NCBI GenBank assembly: GCA_963830725.1
Contig: CAWHNO010000005.1
Location: 62,001 to 126,000 of the forward strand
Length of the DNA stretch: 64,000 nt
Origin: DASSUW01 sp963830725
Lineage (GTDB): Bacteria > Actinomycetota > Thermoleophilia > Solirubrobacterales > Solirubrobacteraceae
Direction: 5' to 3'
Shown: positions 10,727 through 20,311 of the stretch, piece by piece
Numbering within the stretch: the first letter of the stretch is position 1
Layout: each line of letters opens with the position of its first letter
Notes under the pieces: model-generated
The model's input: only the letters and a program-made list of their open reading frames with translations
Databases searched by the model: none
What the model was told of the DNA's origin: nothing
Program-made: the position numbers and the translations under genes

Positions 10727-11103
10727 CGGACGACGAGCCTCCCGGTCATGCCGAGCTCCTCGTGGTTGGCCACGGTGCACAGCATCCTGTAGCTGCCGGG
10801 CGCCAGCGTCGCGGACCGGGTCGCGGAGTCGCCGGGCAGCAGGGTGGTGACCGCGATCGGCTCGCCGCCGTCGCCGCGCACGCGGAAGTTGTGGCCGAGC
10901 CGGCCCCGGTTGGAGACCACGAAGGTCAGCCGACCGGGCTCGGCACGCACGTTCTGGGGACGGATGAGGAAGTCGTCGAGCTCGATCTCCAGACGCTGGT
11001 TGCGCGCCTGCAACGCCGGTCCCGGACCGCCGCCGCAGCCCGCGAGGACGGCGGCCGCGAGCAGCGTGGCGGTGGTGCGCACGAGCGGCATCGGCGGCGG
11101 CAT
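10723..11103 (-). CDS. cupredoxin-domain lipoprotein
   Basis: A 126-aa exported protein with a signal peptide ending in the lipobox LAGC (Cys at about residue 23). The blue-copper ligand set is visible: His in LGHNF, then Cys, His and Met in MLCTVANHEELGM. It is therefore probably a membrane-anchored type-1 copper electron carrier. It is divergent from a cytochrome c lipoprotein; the start codons are about 24 bp apart, so the two probably share a promoter region and may act as redox partners. Confidence 0.88.
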   Translation of the reverse strand: MPPPMPLVRTTATLLAAAVLAGCGGGPGPALQARNQRLEIELDDFLIRPQNVRAEPGRLTFVVSNRGRLGHNFRVRGDGGEPIAVTTLLPGDSATRSATLAPGSYRMLCTVANHEELGMTGRLVVR

Positions 11104-11126
11104 TGTTCCGTATGCTTGCCACCTTC

Positions 11127-11504
11127 ATGGCTCGCCGCCGACTGCTCGCCCTGCCCGTGATGGCCGTCGCGTTCGCGCTCGCCGCCTGCGGGTCGGAGGG
11201 GATCGAGCTCGCCGAGGACGACCCGAACTACGAGGGCGCGGTGTTGTTCGACGAGAACTGCGCCGGCTGCCACACGCTCGACGTCGTCGGCGCTCAGGGC
11301 TCGGCGACCAACGTCGGCTCGCGCGAGCAGCGCGACGGGCCGAACTTCAACGAGCGCAAGGAGAGCGTCGAGGACGTGCTGTACGCGATCGAGAACGGCG
11401 GGTTCTCCTCGCAGCCGATGCCGCAGAACATCCTCACCGGCGAGGACGCCCAGAAGGTGGCCGAGTTCGTCGCGGAGCACTCGGGCGGCGGCGGCTCCAA
11501 CTAG
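11127..11504 (+). CDS. class I cytochrome c lipoprotein
   Basis: A 125-aa exported protein. The signal sequence ends in ALAAC (lipobox) near residue 21. The heme c site CAGCH is at residues 45-49 and a likely distal Met lies in SSQPMPQN. The C-terminus is a Gly/Ser tail. The ATG at 11127 is chosen because it starts immediately before the basic n-region MARRR; TTG at 11103 is in frame but would overlap the divergent cupredoxin start. Confidence 0.9.
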   Translation: MARRRLLALPVMAVAFALAACGSEGIELAEDDPNYEGAVLFDENCAGCHTLDVVGAQGSATNVGSREQRDGPNFNERKESVEDVLYAIENGGFSSQPMPQNILTGEDAQKVAEFVAEHSGGGGSN

Positions 11505-11526
11505 ATGACTGATCTAGGGGCGCCTC

Positions 11527-12775
11527 GTGCTCGACCTCAAGCAGATCCGCCGAGACCCTGATCCAGTCCGCGCCGCGCTCGCGCGGCGGCGCGACGGGTC
11601 GGAGGCGCGGCTCGACCGCGTGCTCGAGCTCGATGAGCGCACGCGCGCGATGCGGCCGCAGGTCGAGTCGCTGAAGGCGGAGCAGAACGCGGCCTCCAAG
11701 GCGATCGGGGAGGCCAAGCGGGAAGGGCGCGACGCTGCGGACGAGATCTCCGCCATGCAGGAGCTCGCCCAGCGGGTCAAGGCGCTGTCGCAGGAGCTGT
11801 CCGACGCCGACGCCGAGCTGCAGGCCGCCCTCGCGTCGCTTCCCAACCCGCCCGACGCCACGGCCGCCGACCAGGACACGACGCTGCGCGAGGAGGGAGC
11901 GGCGGGCGCCGCCGGCCGCGACCATCTCGAAGTCGCGGGGACGATGATCGACATGGAGTCGGGCGCTCGCGTGGCCGGCTCACGCTTCGCCTACCTCCGC
12001 GGCGACCTCGTGCTGCTCGAGTTGGCGCTGTTCCGGTGGGCGCTCGAGGTGCTCGCGGAGCAGGGCTTCGAGCCGGTCGTGCCGCCGGTGCTCGTGCGCG
12101 AGGAGGCTTTGTATGGAACCGGCTTTCTGCCCGACACCGAGCAGCAGATCTACCGCCTCGCCGACGACGACCTCTACCTCGTCGGCACGAGCGAGGTGCC
12201 GCTGGCCTCGCTGCACGCGGGCGAAGATCCTCGACGCCGGCTCGCTGCCGCGCCGTTACGCGGGCATGTCGCCGTGCTTCCGGCGCGAGGCCGGGGCGGC
12301 GGGGCGCGACACGCGCGGCATCCTGCGCGTGCACCAGTTCGACAAGGTCGAGATGTTCAGCTTCGTCGAGCCCGAGGCGTCGGGGGCCGAGCACGAGCTG
12401 CTGTTGTCGCTCGAGGAGCGCTTCCTGCAGGAGCTCGGCATCCCGTACCGCGTGGTCAACATCGGCGCCGACGACCTGGGGTCGAGCGCCGCCAAGAAGT
12501 ACGACCTCGAGGCCTGGATGCCCGGCCAGCAGCGCTACCGCGAGGTCACCTCGACCTCCAACACGACCGACTTCCAGTCGCGCCGCCTCGACATCCGCTA
12601 TCGCGACGCGGACGGCCGCCCGCGCCACGTCCACACGCTCAACGGCACCGCTGTCACCTGGCGGCACATGATCGCCCTGCTCGAGAACCACCAGCGCGAC
12701 GACGGCACGGTCGCCGTGCCCGAGGTGCTGCAGCGATGGGGTGCGCCGGAGGCGCTGCGGGTAGGGGACCGGTGA
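11527..12775 (+). CDS. serS: seryl-tRNA synthetase, one frameshift
   Basis: Charges tRNA-Ser with serine. The N-terminal antiparallel coiled coil (about residues 1-110) and the start of the class II core ending VGTSEVPLASLHAGE are in frame 1. The rest (ILDAGSLPRRYAGMSPCFRR, the motif 2 region, through TRWRHM-type motif 3 near the end) is in frame 2. One extra base at about 12223-12226 accounts for it. Without it the protein is about 415 residues, normal for SerRS. Because serS is normally essential, this is more likely a sequence error than a pseudogene. The start is GTG at 11527. Confidence 0.92.
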
Positions 12776-12951
12776 TGGAACGCGACACGCCGATCACGCC
12801 CGACGACCCCGAGATCCCCGCCGAGCCGCCCGACCCCGACTCCGTCGAGCCCGAGGTCGACGACCAGCCGCTCGGCCCGCCGGCCGAGCTCGACGAAGAC
12901 GACGCCCCGCTGCCGGGGCTGCCCGAGTCCGAGCCGCCGGCGGCGGACTGA
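12775..12951 (+). CDS. small acidic, proline-rich protein
   Basis: A 58-aa ORF (MERDTPITPDDPEIPAEPPD...) overlapping the serS stop by ATGA and overlapping the next gene by TGATG. It is rich in Asp, Glu and Pro, with no hydrophobic core, and probably disordered. The tight coupling on both sides supports it being translated. Function not recognised. Confidence 0.55.
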   Translation: MERDTPITPDDPEIPAEPPDPDSVEPEVDDQPLGPPAELDEDDAPLPGLPESEPPAAD

Positions 12952-13301
12952 TGACGCGCGAGCAGGCACAGGCCTGGCTCGACGCCTACGTGGCGGCCTG
13001 GCGCTCGTACGACGGGGTCGGCGAGCTCTTCGCCGAGGACGCGACGTACCGCTACCACCCCTACGACGACCCGGTGCGCGGCCGCGAGGCGATCGCCGCC
13101 GACTGGCGCGAGGAGCCCGACGAGCCGGGCACCTGGGATGCGGCCTACGAGGTCCTGATGGTCGACGGTGACCGCGCGGTCGCCACCGGCGAGACCCGCT
13201 ACGACGACGGCCAGACGTTCTCGAACCTGTTCGTGCTCGAGTTCGACGGTGACGGGCGCTGCTCGTCGTTCACGGAATGGTTCATGGAGCACCCGACGTA
13301 A
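12951..13301 (+). CDS. SnoaL/NTF2-like fold protein
   Basis: A 116-aa protein with the pattern of small NTF2-like domains: helical start EQAQAWLDAYVAAWRSYDG, LFAEDATYRYHPYD, RGREAIAADWRE, and a strand-rich end with FVLEFDGDGRCSSFTEWF. Such proteins act as isomerases, hydrolases or ligand binders; the substrate here cannot be deduced. The ATG overlaps the preceding stop. Confidence 0.8.
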   Translation: MTREQAQAWLDAYVAAWRSYDGVGELFAEDATYRYHPYDDPVRGREAIAADWREEPDEPGTWDAAYEVLMVDGDRAVATGETRYDDGQTFSNLFVLEFDGDGRCSSFTEWFMEHPT

Positions 13302-13337
13302 CACATCCACAATTTGTAACGCTCCAGTCGATCTGGA

Positions 13338-14197
<860 letters not shown>

Positions 14198-14210
<13 letters not shown>

Positions 14211-15082
14211 GCGTCCCCGAGGCCGCGACCGAGCCGGTCGCGCCGAAGATCGCCGAGCCGCTCCTGGCGGTGAACGGCATCACGCTGCGCTTCGGCGGCG
14301 TCACCGCGCTCGACGGCGTCTCGTTCGAGGTCCGGCCCGGCGAGCTGTTCGCGCTCATCGGGCCCAACGGCGCCGGCAAGACGTCGATCTTCAACTGCGT
14401 CAACGGCGTCTACCGTCCGCAGAACGGCTCGATCCTCCTCGAGGGCGAGGAGCTGATCGGCCAGTCGCCCCCGGCGGTGGCGCGCAAAGGCGTGGCGCGC
14501 ACGTTCCAGAACCTCGGCCTCTTCACCCACCTGTCGGTGATCGACAACCTGATGCTGGGCCGCCACCACCTGATGCGCACGGGCTTCGTGTCCGGCGCCG
14601 TGTGGTGGGGGCGGGCCAAACGCGAGGAGATCGAGCACCGCGAGGCGGTCGAACGGGTCATCGAGCTGCTCGAGATGGAGGCTCACCGCCACACGCACGC
14701 CGGGCTGCTCCCCTACGGCCTCCAGAAGCGGCTCGAGCTCGGCCGCGCGCTCGCGATGGAGCCGCGGCTGCTGCTGCTCGATGAGCCGGTCGCGGGCATG
14801 AACCTGGAGGAGGCCGAGGACCTGGCGCGGTATCTGATCGAGGTGCGCGAGCGGCTCGAGCTGGCGGTGATCCTCGTCGAGCACGAGATGCGGCTGGTGA
14901 TGGACCTCGCCGACCGCGTGATGGCGCTCGACTTCGGCACGCCGCTGGCGACCGGCAGCCCGGCCGAGGTGCAGGCCGACCCGCGCGTCATCGAGGCCTA
15001 CCTCGGGGGAGGCGGGGAATCGGCTGGCGCCGATTCCCTTGCGAGTTCGCTTCGCGAACATCGCGGAGAGGGTGACCCTTGA
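14198..15082 (+). CDS. livG: ABC transporter ATP-binding protein, LivG type
   Basis: The second ATPase of the uptake system. Walker A is GPNGAGKTS, followed by the LivG block ARTFQNLGLFTHLSVIDNLMLG. The signature region reads LPYGLQKRLELGRAL, where the usual LSGGQ is replaced by LPYGLQ, as is common in LivG. Walker B is LLLLDEPVAGM. The last ~22 residues (GESAGADSLASSLREH...) are encoded by a double-hairpin repeat at 15010-15071, so the native C-terminus was probably near EAYLGGG. Confidence 0.93.
15010..15071 (+). repeat. 62-bp double-hairpin repeat, copy A
   Basis: Hairpin 1 is GGGAATCGGC, loop TGGC, GCCGATTCCC (10 bp, perfect). Hairpin 2 is GCGAGTTCGC/GCGAACATCGC with one bulge. A second copy lies at 21527-21588 with four differences, two of which exchange both sides of one base pair. 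It forms the 3' end of livG and supplies the GGAGAGG before the next start codon. Confidence 0.88.
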
Positions 15083-16845
15083 GCACGCTGCCCGATCTCC
15101 TGCTCGACCACGCGCGCGAGCGCGCCGATGCGCCCGCCCTCAGGGAGAAGCGCCGCGGCCGCTGGCAGGAGCTGAGCTGGGGCGACTACGCCGACCGGGT
15201 GAAGCGCGTCGCCCACGGTCTGAAAGGGCTCGGCGTCCAGCCCGGCGACCGAGTGGCAATCCACGGCGAGAACCGGCCCGAATGGGTGATCGCCGACCTG
15301 GCGATCCAGGGCATTGGAGCGGTGACCGTCGGCGTCTACCCGACCAGCCCGGCGCCCGAGGTCGAGTACCTCCTCGGCCACTCCGAGTCCGTGGTGCTGA
15401 TCGCCGAGGACGAGGAGCAGCTCGACAAGGCGCTCGCCGTGCGCGAGCGGCTGCCGGCGCTGCGGAAGATCGTGCTGATCGACCCGCGCAACGTGCGCGC
15501 GCTCGACGACCCGATGGTCATCACGTGGGAGGCCCTCGCGAGCGAGGACCCGCTCGAGGAGTACGGCCAGGGGCTCGACCCATCGGACACCGCCGTGATC
15601 GTCTACACCTCGGGCACCACCGGCCCGCCGAAGGGCGCGATGCTCACGCACGCCAACCTCACCTGGGCGGCCGGCAGCTTCCGCCGCGCGTTCGGCACCG
15701 GCCCCGACGACGAGGTGCTCTCCTACCTGCCGCTGTGCCACGTCGCCGAGCGGCTCGGCTCGGTGATCAACGGTCTCGGCACCGGCTACGTCGTCAACTT
15801 CGGCGAGGGCGGCGAGTCGTTCGCACAGGACCTGCGCGACGTGCAGCCGACGCTGTTCGCGGCCGTACCGCGCGTGTGGGAGAAGATGCTCGCGACCGTC
15901 GAGATCAAGATGGCGGACGCCTCGGCGATCAAGCGCTGGTCGTACCGGACAGCGATGCGCACCGGCCGCGCCCTGGCGCCCAAGCGCATGAAGGGCGCGC
16001 TCGGCCCGGCCGACCGCGCCCGCGCCGCGCTGGCCAACGCGCTCGCCCTGCGCGCGCTGCGCCACAAGCTCGGGCTCGCGCGCGCCGAGCGCGCGGTCTG
16101 CGGTGCGGCGCCGATCGCTCCCAAGGTGCTCGAGTACTTCTGGGCGCTCGGCATCCCCGTCTACGAGATCTACGGCCAGACCGAGAACACCGCGGTGTGC
16201 ACCTTCATGCCGTTCGACGACGTGCGGATCGGCACCGTCGGCACGCCGCTCGAGGGCGTCGAGGTCAAGATCGCCGACGACGGCGAGATCCTCACGCGGT
16301 CGCCGGCCGTCTTCGCCGGCTACTACAAGGACCCCGACGCCACCGCCGCCGCCGTCGACCCCGACGGCTGGCTGCACACCGGCGACGTCGGCGAGCTCGA
16401 CGAGCGCGGCCACCTCACGATCACCGACCGCAAGAAGGACGTGATCATCACGGCCGGCGGCAAGAACATCTCGCCGTCGGAGATCGAGAACCGGCTCAAG
16501 GTCTCGCCGTACGTGCGCGAGGCGATGGTGGTGGGCGACCGGCGCAAGTTCCTCGTGGCGCTGATCGGGATCGAGGCCGACACGGTGTCCGACTGGGCGG
16601 CCCGCCGCGGCCTTGCGTTCACCACCTACGGCGATCTCTCGCGCAAGCCCGAGGTGCGCGAGCTGATCTCGAGCTGGGTCGAGGAGGTCAACCAGGAGCT
16701 CGCGCAGGTCGAGTCGATCAAGCGCTTCGCGCTGCTCGAGAAGGAGCTCGACCACGAGGACGGCGAGCTCACGGCGACGCTGAAGGTCAAGCGGCGCGCG
16801 CTGGAGAAGCAATTCGAGCGCCAGATCACGGAGCTCTATGTCTGA
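15079..16845 (+). CDS. long-chain acyl-CoA synthetase (AMP-binding, FadD/FAA1 type)
   Basis: A 588-aa adenylate-forming ligase that activates a carboxylic acid to its CoA thioester. The ATP motif YTSGTTGPPKG is near residue 180, YEIYGQTEN near 370, GWLHTGDVGELDERGHL near 430 and the catalytic-lysine region near the C-terminus. The TTG start overlaps the livG stop (TTGA) and follows GGAGAGGG. Its place inside a liv operon suggests the transporter imports a carboxylate that is activated on entry. Confidence 0.93.
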   Translation: MSTLPDLLLDHARERADAPALREKRRGRWQELSWGDYADRVKRVAHGLKGLGVQPGDRVAIHGENRPEWVIADLAIQGIGAVTVGVYPTSPAPEVEYLLGHSESVVLIAEDEEQLDKALAVRERLPALRKIVLIDPRNVRALDDPMVITWEALASEDPLEEYGQGLDPSDTAVIVYTSGTTGPPKGAMLTHANLTWAAGSFRRAFGTGPDDEVLSYLPLCHVAERLGSVINGLGTGYVVNFGEGGESFAQDLRDVQPTLFAAVPRVWEKMLATVEIKMADASAIKRWSYRTAMRTGRALAPKRMKGALGPADRARAALANALALRALRHKLGLARAERAVCGAAPIAPKVLEYFWALGIPVYEIYGQTENTAVCTFMPFDDVRIGTVGTPLEGVEVKIADDGEILTRSPAVFAGYYKDPDATAAAVDPDGWLHTGDVGELDERGHLTITDRKKDVIITAGGKNISPSEIENRLKVSPYVREAMVVGDRRKFLVALIGIEADTVSDWAARRGLAFTTYGDLSRKPEVRELISSWVEEVNQELAQVESIKRFALLEKELDHEDGELTATLKVKRRALEKQFERQITELYV

Positions 16846-17734
16846 GTTCCTGCAGCTCTGCTTCAACGGGCTCGCGCTCGGCGCCCGCTACGCGCTCGTC
16901 GCGCTCGGGTTCGTGATCATCTACCGCGCCACCGGGGTCATCAACTTCGCCCAGGGCGGGCTGGTCGCTATCGGCGCTTACCTAACGTACGCCTTCGCCA
17001 ACACGGCCGGGCTGCCCTTCGCGCTCGCCGTCGTGCTCGCCGTGCTCTGCTCGGCGGCCTTCGGTGCCGGGCTCGAGCGCACAGTGCTGCGCAAGATGGT
17101 CGGCGAGCCGGTGTTCGCGGTGATCATGATCACGATCGGCCTGCTGTTCATCATCGAGCAGGCGATCACGGCGATCTGGGGGTTCGACAACCTCAATCTC
17201 GCCGACCCGTGGGGCGTTGAGACGGTGAAGGTCGGAGATGTCGTGCTGGCGGTCCGCGACCTGTGGACGCTCGGCATAGCGGCCGCCGTGGTCGCCGGGT
17301 TCTTCGTGTTCTTCCGCGTCTCCGCCTTGGGTGTGGCGATGCGCGCCACGGCGTTCGACGCCGAGGCCGCGATCGCCCAGGGCATCAGCGCCCGGCGCGT
17401 GTTCGCAGTCTCGTGGGCGATCTCGGCCGGGCTCGCCGCGCTCGCGGGGGTGACGCTCGCCGCCGGCCCGGCCGCGCTGTCGCCCACCATCGGCGCGATC
17501 GCGCTGGTGGCCTTCCCGGCGATGATCGTCGGCGGCATGGACTCGCCGATCGGCGCCGTGGTGGGCGGGATGATCATCGGCGTCACCCAGGCGCTGACGG
17601 CCGGCTACCAGGAGGACGTCGCGCCCTGGCTGGGGCAGAACTTCGGCGCGGTGATGCCGTATGTGGTGATGATCGTGATCCTGCTCGTGCGGCCCTACGG
17701 GCTGTTCGGCACGCCCGAGGTCAGGCGCGTCTAG
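16838..17734 (+). CDS. livH: ABC transporter permease, LivH type
   Basis: A 298-aa permease with eight hydrophobic helices. Typical blocks are GLALGARYALVALGFVIIYRATGVINFAQGG at the start and FPAMIVGGMDSPIGAVVGG later. It overlaps the acyl-CoA synthetase by 8 bp. Its TAG stop is formed by the left end of an inserted element (17734-17899). Removing that element with one TA would give a TAATG junction with livM. Confidence 0.95.
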   Translation: MSEFLQLCFNGLALGARYALVALGFVIIYRATGVINFAQGGLVAIGAYLTYAFANTAGLPFALAVVLAVLCSAAFGAGLERTVLRKMVGEPVFAVIMITIGLLFIIEQAITAIWGFDNLNLADPWGVETVKVGDVVLAVRDLWTLGIAAAVVAGFFVFFRVSALGVAMRATAFDAEAAIAQGISARRVFAVSWAISAGLAALAGVTLAAGPAALSPTIGAIALVAFPAMIVGGMDSPIGAVVGGMIIGVTQALTAGYQEDVAPWLGQNFGAVMPYVVMIVILLVRPYGLFGTPEVRRV

Positions 17735-17899
17735 ATGGCCGATTCCACGACCCGCACGACCGCCTGGCCGCGTCTCGCGGCGCAGGATCGGCACCCGCTG
17801 AATCGGCCCGTGGCTCCGCCACTGTGCCGATCGCACGGGCACCGCCCTGCATCCACGATCCACGACCATGCGGCCGCACGGGCCGCGGAATCGACCATC
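17734..17899 (+). mobile_element. MITE-like inverted-repeat element between livH and livM
   Basis: The 22-bp ends 17734-17755 (GATGGCCGATTCC...) and 17878-17899 (...GGAATCGACCATC) are inverted repeats matching at 18 of 22 positions. Each is flanked outside by TA (17732-17733 and 17900-17901), as expected for a TA target duplication. Inside, GATCGGCAC (17786-17794) pairs with GTGCCGATC (17824-17832), and GCCCGTG pairs with CACGGGC. It has no coding capacity. Confidence 0.72.
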
Positions 17900-17901
17900 T
17901 A

Positions 17902-18993
17902 ATGGCGAGGCCGCACCAGAACCTCACGCGCCGCTACGCCGACGATCTGAGGCTCTTCCGGACCCGCGCGTCGAAGGCGTGGCTGGCCGTGCTGGTCGCC
18001 CTCTGGCTCCTGACGCCGATCTTCCTCGTCGACCCGTTCTGGCTATCCGTCCTCAACTACGCGGGGATCGCGGCGATCGCCGCGATCGGACTCAACCTGC
18101 TGACCGGCTACACCGGCCAGGTCTCGCTCGGGCAGGCGTTCTTCATCGGCTCCGGCGCCTACGTGGCCGCCGTGGTGGGGGGCGACCTCGGCCTGCCGCT
18201 CGTCCTATGGCTGCCGGCGGCGGCGCTGTTCGGAGCGGCGGTGGGCGCGCTCATCGGGCCGTTCGCGCTGCGCCTGCGCGGCAACTACCTGGCCATCGTG
18301 ACGCTCGGGCTGGTCTTTCTCGGCGAGTACCTGTTCCGCAACCTCAAGGGGCTCACCGGCGGCAACTCCGGAACCTCGGTCACGGCTCCGGTAACGCTCG
18401 GGCCGATCGACTTCAACGCCGTGACGATCCTGGGCGACGAGTACATCCGCAACCAGGGCTGGTTCTGGCTCGTGTGGGGGCTCGTGCTGCTGTGCGCGCT
18501 GCTGGCCAAGAACATCGTGCGCACGCGTCCGGGCCGTGCGATCCAGGCGATCCGCGACCGCGACGTGGCCGCCGAGATCATCGGCGTCGATCTCGGGCGT
18601 TACAAGGTCGCCGCCTTCGCCGTCTCGAGCGCCTTCGCGGGGCTGGGCGGCGCCCTCTACGGCGCCTACCAGCAGTACGTCTCCCCGGACGAGTGGAGCC
18701 TGTTCCTCTCGATCCAGTACATCGCGATCATCATCGTCGGCGGCGTCGGAACGGTCTTCGGCGCCGTCCTCGGCGCGCTCTTCCTCGGCGGCCTGCCGGC
18801 CGTGATCGACAACTACTCGGACTCGATCCCGGGCGTGGGCACGGGGACGGAGGGCTTCATCTCGGTCGAGTCCCTCAACACGGCGATCTTCGGTCTGTTG
18901 ATCGTCCTGTTCCTGATGTTCGAGCCACGCGGCCTCGCCGCCATGTGGCTCCGTCTGAAGGCGTACTTCAAGGCATGGCCGTTCTCCTACTGA
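17902..18993 (+). CDS. livM: ABC transporter permease, LivM type
   Basis: A 363-aa permease with about nine helices. The LivM block GLNLLTGYTGQVSLGQAFF is near residue 65, and a cytoplasmic coupling loop TRPGRAIQAIRDRDVAAEIIGVD lies near residue 215. The ATG at 17902 directly follows the MITE-like element, so this copy may lack its former translational coupling to livH. No clear Shine-Dalgarno precedes it. Confidence 0.95.
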   Translation: MARPHQNLTRRYADDLRLFRTRASKAWLAVLVALWLLTPIFLVDPFWLSVLNYAGIAAIAAIGLNLLTGYTGQVSLGQAFFIGSGAYVAAVVGGDLGLPLVLWLPAAALFGAAVGALIGPFALRLRGNYLAIVTLGLVFLGEYLFRNLKGLTGGNSGTSVTAPVTLGPIDFNAVTILGDEYIRNQGWFWLVWGLVLLCALLAKNIVRTRPGRAIQAIRDRDVAAEIIGVDLGRYKVAAFAVSSAFAGLGGALYGAYQQYVSPDEWSLFLSIQYIAIIIVGGVGTVFGAVLGALFLGGLPAVIDNYSDSIPGVGTGTEGFISVESLNTAIFGLLIVLFLMFEPRGLAAMWLRLKAYFKAWPFSY

Positions 18994-19003
18994 GGAGGGA
19001 GAC

Positions 19004-20272
19004 ATGAAGAGGGTGCTCTGGATCGTCGCGTTGCTGGCGCTGGTGCTCGCCGGGTGCGGAGGCGCCGCCGATGACGAGGGTGACTCCGGCGAGTCGGGGG
19101 AGGCCTCGCTGGCGAATGCGCCGGGCTTCGACGGGACGACGATCAAGCTCGGGGTGCTGACGCCGCTGACCGGCCCGGTGGCGGTGATCGGCCAGCCGCT
19201 GACGGCCGGCAACGAGGTCTACTTCGACTACGTCAACTCGCAGGGCGGCATCGCCGGCAAGTACAAGGTCGAGCTGGTTCAGGAGGACACGCAGTACTCG
19301 CCGCCGACCACCGTCCAGCAGTACAACAAGATCAAGAACAACGTCGTGGCGTTCACGCAGGTGCTCGGCACCGCGCCCACGCTTGCCACCCTGCCGCAGC
19401 TGGTGCAGGACAACATCATCGCGGCGCCCGCCTCGCTCGACGCCTTCTGGGTGCGCGAGGCCAACCTGCTGCCGGTCGGAGGGCCGTACCAGATCCAGGC
19501 GATCAACGCGCTCGACTACTACATCAACCAGGCGGACGGGAAGGGCAAGAACATCTGCTCGTTCATCCAGGACGATGCGTATGGCGAGGCCGGCCAGTCG
19601 GGCGTCGACTACGCCGCCGAGAACCTCGGCTTCGAGGTCGTCGATACGCAGAAGTTCAAGGTCGGCGACAAGGACGTGACTGGCCAGGTGCAGCGGCTGC
19701 AAAGCTCCAAGTGCGACGCGGTGTTCCTCGTCGCCACGCCGACCGACGCGGGCACGATCTGGGGGACGGCCGCCAAGCTCGGCTACGCGCCGCGCTGGAT
19801 CGGCCAGTCGCCGACGTGGATCGACGAGCTCGGCGCCTCGCCGCTGGCCGAGTACCTCCAGCAGACGACGTGGATCGTCGCCGAGGGCACCGAGTGGGGC
19901 GACGACAGCGTGCCGGGGATGAAGGACATGATGGCCCAGGTGAAGGAGTTCAAGCCCGACCAGGAGCCCGACTACTACTTCTCGTTCGGCTACCTGCAGG
20001 GCATCGCGATGACCGCGCTGCTGGAGAAGGCCGTCGAGCTCGGTGACCTCTCGCGCGAGGGTCTGATGAAGGCCTCTGACGAGCTCGGGACGGTGAGCTT
20101 CGAAGGCCTGTCGGGCGACTACCAGTACGGCCCGGCGGACCAGCGCAACCCCTCGCGGATGTCGACGATCTACGAGGTCAAACCCGACAACCCGTTCGGT
20201 CTGGCGACGCTCGAGTACCAGTACGAGTCGGAGGCCGCCAAGTCGTACGAGTTCCAGAAGGCCGATCTGTAG
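19004..20272 (+). CDS. ABC transporter substrate-binding lipoprotein, LivJ/LivK type
   Basis: A 422-aa exported receptor with a signal peptide and lipobox VLAGC near residue 18, followed by an acidic Gly/Ser linker. The periplasmic-binding-protein core starts KLGVLTPLTGPVAVIGQPL and continues with EVYFDYVNSQGGIAG, as in HAAT receptors. A good Shine-Dalgarno (GAGGAGGGAG) precedes ATG at 19004. It captures the ligand for livF-M. The ligand is unknown; the acyl-CoA enzymes alongside make an organic acid as likely as an amino acid. Confidence 0.93.
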   Translation: MKRVLWIVALLALVLAGCGGAADDEGDSGESGEASLANAPGFDGTTIKLGVLTPLTGPVAVIGQPLTAGNEVYFDYVNSQGGIAGKYKVELVQEDTQYSPPTTVQQYNKIKNNVVAFTQVLGTAPTLATLPQLVQDNIIAAPASLDAFWVREANLLPVGGPYQIQAINALDYYINQADGKGKNICSFIQDDAYGEAGQSGVDYAAENLGFEVVDTQKFKVGDKDVTGQVQRLQSSKCDAVFLVATPTDAGTIWGTAAKLGYAPRWIGQSPTWIDELGASPLAEYLQQTTWIVAEGTEWGDDSVPGMKDMMAQVKEFKPDQEPDYYFSFGYLQGIAMTALLEKAVELGDLSREGLMKASDELGTVSFEGLSGDYQYGPADQRNPSRMSTIYEVKPDNPFGLATLEYQYESEAAKSYEFQKADL

Positions 20273-20311
20273 CGACGCGCGCGGGCGGCGGCACTGATAA
20301 GCATCGGCGGC

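Noticed and set aside
11505..11526. T-box or other leader before serS
   Set aside because: Only 22 bp separate the cytochrome gene and serS; no room for such a structure.
17734..17899. Riboswitch or attenuator between livH and livM
   Set aside because: Possible in principle, but terminal inverted repeats with flanking TA and a restored TAATG junction favour a mobile element.
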